Program-made: the position numbers and the translations under genes
Shown here: positions 12,214-23,900 of the stretch, piece by piece
Layout of the letters: each line of letters starts with the position of its first letter
How positions within the stretch are numbered: position 1 is the first letter of the stretch
Notes under the pieces: generated by a model
Database searches by the model: none
Seen by the model: the letters and a program-made list of their open reading frames with translations, nothing else
What the model was told of the DNA's origin: nothing
Assembly (NCBI GenBank): GCA_963693285.1
Contig: OY848921.1
Coordinates: 6,399,229 to 6,463,228 of the forward strand
Direction: 5' to 3'
Source: Xestospongia muta
Lineage: Eukaryota; Porifera; Demospongiae; Haplosclerida; Petrosiidae
DNA: 64,000 nt

Positions 12214-15200
12214 ATGGATTTGGAGTCGTCATTGATGAACCAAATACAGCCACTATTACTAGATGAAGTAATAAAGCAAGACATTGAAATAGGCCGTGGT
12301 ACGTACGCTACTGTGTTCGAAGTACAACTTCATGGGATAAAATGTGCGGGTAAGCGATTACTTGTCGAATCCGTGCTGCAACAAAATGACAAGTTCAAAA
12401 AGAAATTCGTTGCTGAGTGTTTGCTGCACAGCTACCAACGCCATCCTAACATAGTCCAGTTAATTGGAGTGTGTATTACACCAGAGCCAACTTTAATAAT
12501 GGAGTATCTTCCAATGAATCTAACTTGTTGTTTGGAAACTCACCAAGATCTTCCAGAGTGGATGAAATCAAGTATTCTTTATGACATTTCTAAAGGCCTC
12601 AATTTTCTTCATAATCAGAAAGCCTCTATAGCTCATTTTGGTGTGACAAGCAACAATGTTCTTCTCACTGCTCACCTTCAGGCTAAAATTACAGATCTCT
12701 GTGTTTCGAGACTATTTAAGGAGATATCAACTGACAATGTTGGCTTGATCTCTGATCATGACACAACCTCTAACCACTTAGCATTTTTGCCACCAGAATA
12801 TTTCACTGATCATACATCATGTACTACCAAATTTGATATATTCTCCTTTGGTTGTATTATGATACATGTTTTAAGTCAAGACTATCCCAATCCATCAGAA
12901 AAGTTTGACGATAGCTTCATTGATACTACTATGACTGAATCTAGCTTTACTCAAGTCTCTGAATGGGAACGTCGTGAACACAATCTTGCTGATGTGTCAT
13001 CTCATCATCCACTCTTACCGCTCATAGAGAATTGCTTGGATAATGATCCAGAAAAAAGACCTCAAATATCTGAGGTAATAAAGGTCATTGAAAATGCATC
13101 ACCACCTATACCGTCTCCATATAGTGATGGAATAATAGCATTAATGGAGACTCTGAACAAAAAAGACAGCCAAGTCAGGGAGGCACGCAAAGCTGTCAAG
13201 ACCAAAGTTAATGACCTACAGGAGATACTAAATGCCAAAACAAGATCTGTTACTCGACTTGAAAATGCTGTAGAAAAAACAAAGAAAGAGTGCAATGATA
13301 TAGTTACAGAGAAACAAGAAGAGATCAGTCGTCTTCAAAGTGAAGTCAGTAGTAACTTAGCTACAATCAATGATCTCAAAGAAAAGGCGGCAACACAGGA
13401 GAACCAAGTTAAGTCATTAGAAAAACAAATGGGTCTACAATCTACTGTTATTGAAGAACTAGAACAAAAAGTGCAAAAGAAAGATGACAACTTATTAACA
13501 ATGGAAGGAGATCTTGCAGAAAAAGAATCAAAGATAGATGAACTTAGGAAGATAGCCTCAAATGTAAAATCACAAACTGATCTCAATACTGAACTTCAAC
13601 AAGAAATGAAGGTAATGTTGGAAAACCAGGAGCGACTTCAGGCAATTACATCTAATCAACAAGCTCAAATTGACAGCCTTCATCAACAATTGGATACAAC
13701 AACAGCCAACAATGTCCTATTAGAGACTACCAAGAATAACTTAATTCAATTACAAGATACTATACTACAAGACAAGGCAGATATCATCGACTATCATCAA
13801 GCAGAAGTGACTGCTCTTAGAGCAGCCAATGACCTAACTGCTGTCAGACAACAAGCTTTAGAGTTAGAGATAAATATACTTCAAGAAGAAAACAAACAAC
13901 TCACAGAGTCTGCAGTCTCTCTCAAGGAAAGTCTCGATACCACAATGAGACACATGAAAGAACAAACTGACCTTGTTAAGAAATTATCTCCAACACAAGA
14001 TAGACTGCTAGAAGCTGTAGCTAACATAAACATCCATGGTAAATAAAACAATAGTTTTTCAATTTTATAATTATTGTGTCTTGTGTTTAGGCCCACCTTT
14101 ATCTCAACAAGAGAAAATAATTCAGTCAATGATGAAGCAAAGACTAATAGAAGGAGACTCATGGTATATACACTAATTGTTAAATACATTACTTTAGTCA
14201 TTCTACTGTAGGTGTCTTGTCAGTACCCTGTGGTTTGAAAAATGGAAAGCATATGTCAAGAGTGCCACTGGAACTGGAGTTGTTACTGATAGTCCTGGTC
14301 CAGTTACTAATTTCATGTTGTTAGAACGTAAAAATCATCAACGCAGTCTTAAGGAGAATTTGGATAGAGGTACACATTACATACTGGTTCCTGAGATAGC
14401 CTGGGATCTGTTGATACAGTGGTATGGATTAAGTGAGAAGTCCACCTACATTGCAAGGTTAGATTTGTTTGTGTCTTGTGTCAAATAATCCAATTATGAA
14501 GTTTATACTATTGAGACTGACCATGTTGATATAATATTGTATAACCAATACCTATATGACTGCTTAATTACTTCATGTGATCTCATGTAACATACTATGT
14601 TACATTTTAATATAATTAAATGATCTTTACCATCTGCTATAGGAAAGTTGTAAAAATTCAAAGACATGCTATCACAGAATTTATAGTGGAGGTGTATCCA
14701 TTACATATCCATGTAACACTAAGTTCTAGCAAAACATTAAGACCATATACAATTCAACGAAGTGATAATGTTGGTAAGTTATTTAACATATCTCTCCTAC
14801 TAGTCAATAATACTATATTATATGTAGCTTATGTGATGGAGAAACTCCGTAAGCAGTACAATGTAGGAGATAGCATTGAGACCAGACTATGGTTATGTCA
14901 TGAGAGTAATAAGACTATACTAAAACCCACAGACACTATGGGATGTAACCAATCACATTATTCAGTAGAACCTAATGATGTAAGTACATTGTTCAATAAT
15001 TAATAATACACTTTTACATTAAATATAGACACTGTTACTTGAGACTAAGATTGGTGCTTGGTCAATACAGGAGTCAACTAGTAATGGACAAATATTCAAT
15101 AAACCAAAAGAAGGTATATTAACAAATATAACTGATATTAGTTAACAAGTAATTGATGTGTGACCTCCCATTTATCAAAGTTGTATCTAACCTTTAACCA

Positions 15201-15508
15201 CAATGCCTAATATGGTATGTCAATAGCTACAATGACATAAAGTGGACACAGCTGAAATGATAACATGATAAGATACTGAGAGATCTAATATAATTGCTGC
15301 TCATTCATATAATGGTATAAATATTCGAGAAGGTTTTTTAATATTATGTGCTGTTTATTTCTTTTTTCCAGCTAAATTATCATGTGTTGTACCTTCTGAT
15401 GGTCAACATCTATTACTAAAATCAAATCCCTCCTATATGTATAAACATTTATCACCAGTGATACCATCCTTTGAAGAATCTGCTGACTATGAGACAATGC
15501 CATCTTAA
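12214..15508 (+). CDS. Pseudokinase / coiled-coil / DUSP-UBL fusion protein
   Basis: Seven exons join in frame: 12214-14038, 14091-14163, 14212-14457, 14643-14773, 14828-14979, 15029-15113, 15372-15508, giving 882 aa. Residues ~21-290 are a protein-kinase fold with a glycine loop (IGRGTYATV, 26-34), lysine K47 (CAGKRL), E69, PPEY (193-196) and FDIFSFG (207-213). The HRD motif is HFG (141-143), so the catalytic Asp is Gly. N148 and the DFG Asp (D161, DLC) remain. Residues ~305-600 are heptad-rich coiled coil. From ~612 comes a DUSP domain as in USP4/11/15 (LIEGDSWCLVSTLWFEKWKAY, PGPVTNFMLL, HYILVPEIAWDLL), then a UBL (KLRKQYNVGDSIETRLW, TLLLETKIGAWSI). There is no USP protease domain. It may act as a ubiquitin-pathway scaffold; function is inferred. 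A decayed duplicate lies at 47115. Confidence 0.85.
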
Positions 15509-15931
15509 TTTATAACAAGATACACTTACAATATACAATTTATGTCTAAGTTTATATGGACTCCTGTTGTACTAACAACGTGTAATTTATCAGTTTATAT
15601 TAAAGTAACTGTTAGTAACTATAATGATAACTTATTAATTCCTATTATATAGATTTTATTTTTATGCAATATCACATATTTACTGTATTTTGAAATTTAC
15701 TTTGTAATGTCTCCTAATATTATAACACCAAATATTGTCCATCACATGATAGTCATGTGTTGCTTTGTCATCATTTTTGGTTATATATTTGGCTGATCTA
15801 GTATCACTCATTAGCTATCATTATACAAAATTAATCTTTTAAAATGATCTGTTCTTTGTATTTTATGCTTTGAAACTATAATTGTTACAATGAAAATATT
15901 TAAAATGAAGTGATGTATTTATCATAGAGTG
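15509..15931. other. 3' spacer between convergent fusion gene and SPT4
   Basis: AT-rich 3' flanks of two convergent genes. No ORF. About 445 bp around 15185-15630, including the last exon of the fusion gene, is missing from the second copy. Confidence 0.6.
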
Positions 15932-17892
15932 TTAGGCTCTGTCTGATGTATCTCTAGATTGATAGACCACACCTCTTTCTCTTAACTCATCTAGCACATC
16001 TTCAGGAAGTTCTCCTGATACTGATATTGCATAACATCCCTTAGTAAATTTATCTAAAGATAAAGAAATTGATGACATTATAAATACTTAGTTATTAAAT
16101 TAATCATATTAGAAGAGGTAATCATATAGACAAATGTTTAAATTTAAGATCAGCAAATGAACCATGTTGAGCCACACCCACAAAAGCACATACAATTATC
16201 AACAAATGTCAAATGCATTTCTAAAATGTCTCAACAATAAAACAGACTATATCAAATATATATATAGATATTATTATTTCCTAAGAAATAGTTTTGTAGA
16301 CTCTATATCTATGTAGAAGTAATTTTTAATTTTTAGTTTGCTATGAGCCTAAATGAGAGAACATTATCCAATCCTTACATAGGGTAGTACTACCATCTAC
16401 CTAATGATATATACCACTGGTTACTTATGTAGTAAATACTAATAATACTTACCTATTCTCTGCCATTTAGCTACCCAGCTATCTTCATTACCCATCATAG
16501 CTATCATCCTAACAAGAGATACAATATAATATTATCATCATTAAGTTTAATGATGATATAAGTTTAATCTTTTCTTCATTCGTAATAATTTAAAAATAAT
16601 AAACTTTCACTAAGTTCTTGTACAGAAATAGGCAATTTCAAAGAATACTTTATCTCTTGTTATTCTTTTGTCAACTGCTTTAAAAATGAAAGTGGAAATA
16701 TTTGCTGGCCATTGAGTCAAAATTCACCATTATTATTAGAAATGAACAGACATTAATGTATTTTGTATATTTAATCTTATTAATTGCTATATGTCATTGT
16801 CTAGAGATTTAAGTTTTGAGTATCTCTGTAATGGCTTTCTCTATGGACAGAGACAGTGAGTGACTTCAAGTAATAACAACAGTCATGTGTATAGTAATGA
16901 AATAGTATGTATCAAAGGATTGTGTATGTGAGTCTTAGATTTGTGCAGGACTATATCATGTGATTGTAATGTGTGGGGCAAATATTTACAGGACATTAGA
17001 GTCATTGCTACACTATTGAATATCTAACCATAAAATAACACAATAAAACTAACCCTCTATTTCTTTGCCTTTATCCTTCAAACACACATATACATACTAC
17101 ATGTACTAACAAACTATTATAAAGAGATTATCCTAATGTCCTGTATTTAATTGTTTTCCTTTAGTGTTGTTATTTATATCATGTAACCATCCTTAAATTT
17201 TTATTAGTTTCTTGTGATAAATGGTATGAAGAGATTAGTATTTTCTGTAAAAATATTTTAAACTCTCCATAGATTTGTAGTGGCAAGGGATTTATAAAAG
17301 CATTATCATTGACAATGATGGTTTTTACCAATATAATAGGTAGGATACAATGTACACTGTTGTGAATTAATTTAGTATTATCAGAGCGGTCCAAAACAAG
17401 ATGGAGCTGTGTATGAGATTTCAATAATTTTTCTGTGATTTCAAATATTTACTGATTTTTAGCTCTGTGTACAGATATAAAATGTTTTTGTCAGTGATTT
17501 CAGACTAAGATTTCTAATTTGAAACTGAAAGTGTACAAGATGTCAGCTTCAATCATTACATCAGACCTCTAGGTGCATGATGTCTCTGATATTATGTATC
17601 ACATGTAGGTATTTATATGTTATATTTGATAGACTTACCCATCAAAATTTGAACTAGTACAATCATTAACTTTTCCTCTGTTTCCTTTGAGATGAAGATA
17701 TCTCTCACAATTATCACGTCCAGTATAGAGAAACTGATCAAATGACTATATTAATGATAGATATTATTATCACTAACATTGTAGAGTAGACTTCTGCTTT
17801 ATGATACATCACTACAAACTTACCTTTACCATAGAACATAGCTTACAAGCTCGTAGTCTTCGAAGATCCTTAGGAATAGATTCTATAGAGAT
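15932..17892 (-). CDS. SUPT4H1: Transcription elongation factor SPT4, with ATC at the start position
   Basis: Minus-strand exons 17824-17892, 17639-17745, 16453-16508 and 15932-16053 join exactly into 117 codons plus stop, the length of human SPT4. Landmarks: [19 protein letters not shown] with the first zinc cysteines, [37 protein letters not shown], and the C-terminus [20 protein letters not shown] with [13 protein letters not shown]4 pairs with SPT5 (DSIF) to control RNA polymerase II elongation in the nucleus. The odd point is the first codon. It reads ATC in a CCACC context, where ATG is expected, and no in-frame ATG lies between it and the upstream stop. This may be a start-codon mutation, a sequencing error, an unseen 5' exon or non-AUG initiation. 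Everything else is intact. Confidence 0.87.
17160..17560 (-). repeat. Intron-resident segment present three times (copy A)
   Basis: A ~400-bp block in the first-half intron of SPT4, repeated at about 51930-52340 and 52870-53290. On the minus strand it holds an open frame from 17179 that starts at TTG rather than ATG ([31 protein letters not shown]). It is not a standard gene. Conservation of the frame across copies is discussed under findings. Confidence 0.6.
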
Positions 17893-18060
17893 GGTGGAAA
17901 TTTTTAACCCGTTGAGTTTGTACCGCCTTGAACCACGCCTACAAGATTACAGACCCGATTGCGCAGTGAAACACAAAGAAGGACGAGAACTTGTTACGTA
18001 CTACTGTAAATTTAGTCAAAGAAAGGAGGTAAGCTGAACAGTATCTTATCTGATTGCTAA
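17893..18060. promoter_or_regulatory. SPT4 5' region, GC-richer, repeated at 50311 and 53451
   Basis: Immediately upstream of SPT4 (minus strand) lies a short, GC-richer block with TTGAACCACGCCTACAAG and a GCGCA motif. Related sequence lies before the truncated copy (53451-53590), and part of it again at 50311-50365. Position and conservation suggest a promoter; this is inference. The plus-strand open frame here is probably incidental. Confidence 0.4.
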
Positions 18061-20631
18061 TATAACTTACGCTATGTGAAACTTTAACTAAATGACTAAG
18101 TCTGTGCAATTTTAATTCTAATTGTCTGACTCTATGATGAGACCATTACACTGGTAATAGTCACCTGACTATGACAATTATTGACCTAGTTCTGGGTGTC
18201 TCTAAGCTTGATGAAATTCTATAATGTCAACGAAGTATCTAGTTAAGTAGAGAATGTATTTGATTTTTGTCCTAATTAATCTCTCAATAATTGTAAATAA
18301 CATACAATGTAGTAAAGTTATGTTGATTCATCAACTTCAATTATCATGACACAATAGATATCAGACAACCTGACAGAGGATTGGAATATTGTAGCAACAT
18401 CTGCATGTTGTAGTCATAAAGTAACTATTCCACTATTCAGCAATAGAATAATGGTTGATTGTACAACCAGCAATAGAATAATGGTTGATTGTACAAGAAA
18501 TTATATCTATCCCGATTTAGCATTTTCTAGCTGAAATACTTTTTGCCGACACTATGTAGCCAATATTAACTCTCCAGTCTTTAATATTACATAATTTCCA
18601 ATATCAAAATGAATCTTAAGAACCTTTTATAATTACAATCTTGTTCATCATCAACAAATGAACTTTACTATTTATATGCTGGATCATCAAAACAATTAAG
18701 TTTGTATATAAATATATTGTTAATAATATATTATAGCTTACTGCTAAAACTGATTAGGTAATTTAACCAGTTAATATGTCTGGGTATCACAGATAGGTAT
18801 CATAGCTGTGATGAGTTAAATTTTGTTAAGAACGTGCCACAACATTAGAGTAACACTCAGGTCTTTTTCTCATTATAAATAAACTATATGGAGTGGAAGC
18901 ACTGAAAGCAGCTCAGCAATACATCAAGACAACAAAAAAGACCGCTTGTCTTTGTCAACACTTAGCCCTCAACCAGAGATGCAAGTGCTACCATATGCTC
19001 CCACAATATCTTCATCAGAAGCCTCTGGTCCCCTCTGCTAAAGGATACAAAATTGAAAGACATCAAACTCTGCACACATATGAGCCCACCCACACAATGC
19101 ATACAGGAATGGAGGATGTTTTGATCTTTGTACCTTAGCGCGTAGTATAAATAGATGCTTTTTACTTTTACTTTTTCATTATTTAAGCTATCGATACTGA
19201 TAGTTGCTCTGACTATTGAAATGTTTGGCGTTAATATATATTTTTGTTTGGTGAAATAAAAATGAACATTCAAAACACTAATCTACCCAAACACCTAGGT
19301 CTTTTTTTCAGAGTATATAATGATTACATCAGATAAAGTGGTTCATAGATAGCTATAATACATATCATAGCTGTGATGAGTTAAATTATCATAAGAACAT
19401 ACCACAACTATAATATGTGTACTCTCCTCATATATAGATCAGAATATATGATGTTTATATCAGTTAAATTGGTATGTATTCATAATATAATAAAATTTAA
19501 ATTTATTTAAGGCTACAGTTTATACATTTAAATGTATGACTAGAGCACTATATGCCTGACTGTAACAAGTTTGACATTCATGCAGACATCATGTCAGGTT
19601 TGTATCTCATTGTCATCATTTGATGTGTTATAAGACCTACAACTACATTGATTTACTAGTGCTAGGCCAGCATATTGTATTATTGTTTTGTTTAATACAT
19701 AATTGTATACTGAAAACTTTACTTTGATCCTTCTACAATGATAATTATTAACCACCAGTCACTAAGCTATATTATAAAACATAGTTATGACACAACTCTA
19801 ATATAATAAGAGACATTAATGACAGTTGAAACAAGACAGTTGGCTGTGCAATTCCTTGTTACTAGTTAATTACAAATGGAACTATTCCATTTATATTTCA
19901 ACTGATATTGGGAATGTCATATAATATTATTATAAACTTCATTGTGCTAGCACTATTGTAGTGTATGTTATTACAATGTGTAGTTGTACATTAAAATGCT
20001 TTTAGGCTATTCACTTTTATGAGTACTTGTACATATAACAAAGACAGTTAGGACATTCTAGTTCTCTGAACTGTCCAGCTACTGTTTACATAAATGTACT
20101 TTTTGTTTAATATAAATCAATTTGACTGTATATGTTAGAGTGTCAAACTAATCAAGTTTATATATGTATATATTATGCTTGAATATTAATATAACAAATG
20201 ACCAATACATGAAGGAGCTTCAGATGATAGTATGTGCATTATTAACATTACTGCCTAGCATTCATATATAGATACATATATATATGTGTGTGTGTGTGTA
20301 TTTCTTTTGATATGTATGTGTGTGTGTGTGTGTGTGTGCATTTCCTTTGTTTTATTCTATTATCATATGTGACTTATCCAAGTACATAACCTTGACTTAT
20401 AGAATGATCAACATAAATAATTACAAACATTATCAGTAAACATTATTATTTGTATTTACAAGATACACATCATCCTTTATTAGAGTTAGTATGTTCAGTA
20501 TTCATTTTGTTTAAATGTTCTTTGAAATCCAGTATAGAATTATACTAACCATACATTAAATGTTGACATTATAGTATAATTTATATCTGAATTGTTATAT
20601 AATGTGTTATTACTAGCACATATTACTGACT
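18061..20631. other. Gene-poor region between SPT4 and satellite array 2
   Basis: No supported gene. It holds a 30-bp tandem duplication (CAGCAATAGAATAATGGTTG, at about 18439 and 18469). Two ~50-bp direct repeats (CATAGCTGTGATGAGTTAAA at about 18800 and 19367) flank about 560 bp and could mark the ends of an old insertion. There is a (TG)n microsatellite at 20284-20340. The open frames at 18893-19138 (+) and 18962-19273 (-) overlap each other and show nothing recognisable. Confidence 0.5.
20284..20340. repeat. (TG)n microsatellite
   Basis: Two runs of alternating T and G separated by about 16 bases, preceded by (TA)n. Confidence 0.9.
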
Positions 20632-20661
20632 ATGGCTGAAAGAAATGAAAGACCAGGTTTG
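20632..20661 (+). CDS. Possible first coding exon (10 codons) before satellite array 2
   Basis: An ATG opens ten codons (MAERNERPGL) that end at a perfect GTAAGT donor at 20662. It looks like a short initiating exon whose intron would contain satellite array 2, and ROCO-2 is the next plus-strand gene. The phase (0) does not fit the phase-1 acceptor at 27745, so at least one more exon would be needed. A chance match is quite possible. Confidence 0.3.
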
Positions 20662-20947
20662 GTAAGTCATTCTATATATGTAACTAATAGAGAATGTTGC
20701 TACATCAAATAAAGAAAAACAATTAAATGTATTCAATACTATAATCTAAAAATAGTAAAGATTGTTACTATTGACTAGTTAATTTATAATATTTTCAATG
20801 GTGACCGAGATTATTATGACACCTATCATGGTTTAAAGCCACACCTTTGATATCTACTTGGAAAAAACCTAATATAAGCTTTAAATATTCAAACACTTGA
20901 TAGTTATTCAATAGTATTTTTAATAAATATATTTATAGCAAGCTCAC

Positions 20948-23900
20948 TTGTTGTGATATGTCTTTCTTTTTTTTATGTTCCTATGATGACAAACCTATAC
21001 TCTCATTGTCACAACTATTTATAGCTGGTAAGTATGTACAATGTCAATTCAGGTTATCTTATCTGCATTTTATCTTAATTGAGTAATTGTTTATATCAAT
21101 TAAAGTTATTAGGTTTTAAATACAATCCTTGTTACTATGTGTTTTTCTTTCTTTTTTACGTTCTTATGATGACAAACCTACACTCTCATTGTCACAACTA
21201 TTTATAGTGGGTAAGTATGTACAATGTCAATTCAGGTTATCTTATTTGCATTTTATCTTAATTGAGTAATTGTTTATATCAATTAAAGTTATTAGGTTTT
21301 AAATACAATCCTTGTTACTATGTGTCTTTCTTTGTTTTTATGTTCCTATGATGACAAACCTATACTCTCATTGTCACAACTATTTATAGGGGGTAAGTAT
21401 GTACAATGTCAATTCATGTGATCTTATTTGCATTTTATCTTAATTGAGTAGTTGTTTATATCAATTAACCTTATTAGGTTTTAATTAGAATCCTTGTTAC
21501 TATGTGTTTTTCTTTCTTTTTTACGTTCTTATGATGACAAACCTACACTCTCATTGTCACAACTATTTATAGGCGGTAAGTATGTACAATGTCAATTCAT
21601 ATGATCTCATTTGCATTTTATCTTAATTGAGTAGTTGTTTATATCAATTAACGTTATTAGGTTTTAATTACAATCCTTGTTACTATGTGTTTTTCTTTCT
21701 TTTTTATGTTCCTATGATGACAAACTTATACTCTCATTGTCACAACTATTTATAGATGGTAAGTATGTACAATGTCAATTCATGTGATCTTATTTGCATT
21801 TTATCTTAATTGAGTAGTTGTATATATTAATTAAAGTTATTAGGTTTTAATTACAATCCTTGTTACTATGTGTCTTTCTTTCTTTTTTATGTTTTTCTGA
21901 TGACAAACCTATACTCTTATTGTCACAACTATTTATAGGATGTAAGTATGTACAATGTCAATTTATGTGATCTTATTTGCATTTTATCTTAATTGAGTAG
22001 TTGTATATATTAATTAAGGTTATTAGGTTTTAATTACAATCCTTGTTACTATGTGCCTTTCTTTCTTTGTATGTTCCTCTGATGACAAACCTATACTCTT
22101 ATTGTCACAACTATTTATAGGAGGTAAGTATGTACAATGTTAATTCATGTGATCTCATTTGCATTTTATCTTAATTGAGTAGTTGTTTATATCAATTATC
22201 GTTATTAGGGTTTAATTACAATCCTTGTTTCTATGTGTTTTTCTTTCTTTTTTATGTTCCTATGATGACAAACTTATACTCTCATTGTCACAACTATTTA
22301 TAGGCGGTAAGTATGTACAATGTCAATTTATATGATCTCATTTGCATTTTATCTTAATTGAGTAGTTGTTTATATCAATTAACGTTATTAGGTTTTAATT
22401 ACAATCCTTGTTACTATGTGTTTTTCTTTCTTTTTTATGTTCCTATGATGACAAACTTATACTCTCATTGTCACAACTATTTATAGATGGTAAGTATGTA
22501 CAATGTCAATTCATGTGATCTTATTTGCATTTTATCTTAATTGAGTAGTTGTATATATTAATTAAAGTTATTAGGTTTTAATTACAATCCTTGTTACTAT
22601 GTGTCTTTCTTTCTTTTTTATGTTTCTCTGATGACAAACCTATACTCTTATTGTCACAACTATTTATAGGATGTAAGTATGTACAATGTCAATTTATGTG
22701 ATCTTATTTGCATTTTATCTTAATTGAGTAGTTGTATATATTAATTAAGGTTATTAGGTTTTAATTACAATCCTTGTTACTATGTGTCTTTCTTTCTTTG
22801 TATGTTCCTCTGATGACAAACCTATACTCTTATTGTCACAACTATTTATAGCGGGTAAGTATGTACAATGTTAATTCATGTGATCTCATTTGCATTTTAT
22901 CTTAATTGAGTAGTTGTTTATATCAATTATCGTTATTAGGGTTTAATTACAATCCTTGTTTCTATGTGTTTTTCTTCCTTTTTTATGTTCTTATGATGAC
23001 AAACCTACACTCTCATTGTCACAACTATTTATAGTGGGTAAGTATGTACAATGTCAATTGATGTGGTCTTATTTGCATTTTATCTTAATTATGTAGTTGT
23101 TTATATTAATTATAGTTATTAGGTTTTAATTACTATTCTTGTTACTATGTGTCTTTCTTTCTTTTTTATGTTCCTATGATGACAAACCTACACTCTCATG
23201 GTCACAACTATTTATAGATGGTAAGTATGTACAATGTCAATCCATGTGATCTTATTTGCATTTTATCTTAATTGAGTAGTTGTTTATATTAATTAAAGTT
23301 ATTAGGTTTTAATTACAATCCTTGTTACTATTTGTTTTTGTTTGTTTTTTATGTTCTTATGATGACAAACCTATACTCTCATTGTCACAACTATTTATGG
23401 TTGGTAAGTATGTACAATGTCAATTGATGTGGTCTTATTTGCATTTTATCTTAATTGTGTAGTTGTTTATATTAACTAAAGCTATTAGGTTTTAATTACA
23501 ATCCTTGTTACTATGTTTTTTTGTTTGTTTTTATGTTCCTATGATGACAAACCTATACTCTCATTGTCACAACTATTTATAGAGGGTAAGTATGTACAAT
23601 GTCAATTCATGTGATCTCATTTGCATTTTATCTTAATTGAGTAGTTGTTTATATCAATTAACATTATTAGGTTTTAATTACAATCCTTGTTACTATGTGT
23701 CTTTCTTTGTTTTTTATGTTCCTATGATGACAAACCTATACTCTCATTGTCACAACTATTTATAGCAGGTAAGTATGTACAATGTCAATTCAAGTGATCT
23801 TATTTGCATTTTATCTTAATTATATAGTTGTTTGTATTAATTATACTTAATAGGTTTTAATTACAATCCTTGTTACTATGTTTTTTTTCTTTTTTATGTT

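Noticed and set aside
13062..13586. Minus-strand frames opposite the fusion gene (also 4711-5067 opposite ROCO-1)
   Set aside because: Antisense shadows of strongly coding exons.
17801..18037. Plus-strand frame over the SPT4 first exon
   Set aside because: Half of it is antisense to SPT4 exon 1 and the remainder is the putative promoter; not open in the second copy.
18893..19273. Overlapping frames on both strands downstream of SPT4's promoter
   Set aside because: No recognisable domain, no splice-linked neighbours, not duplicated in cluster 2.
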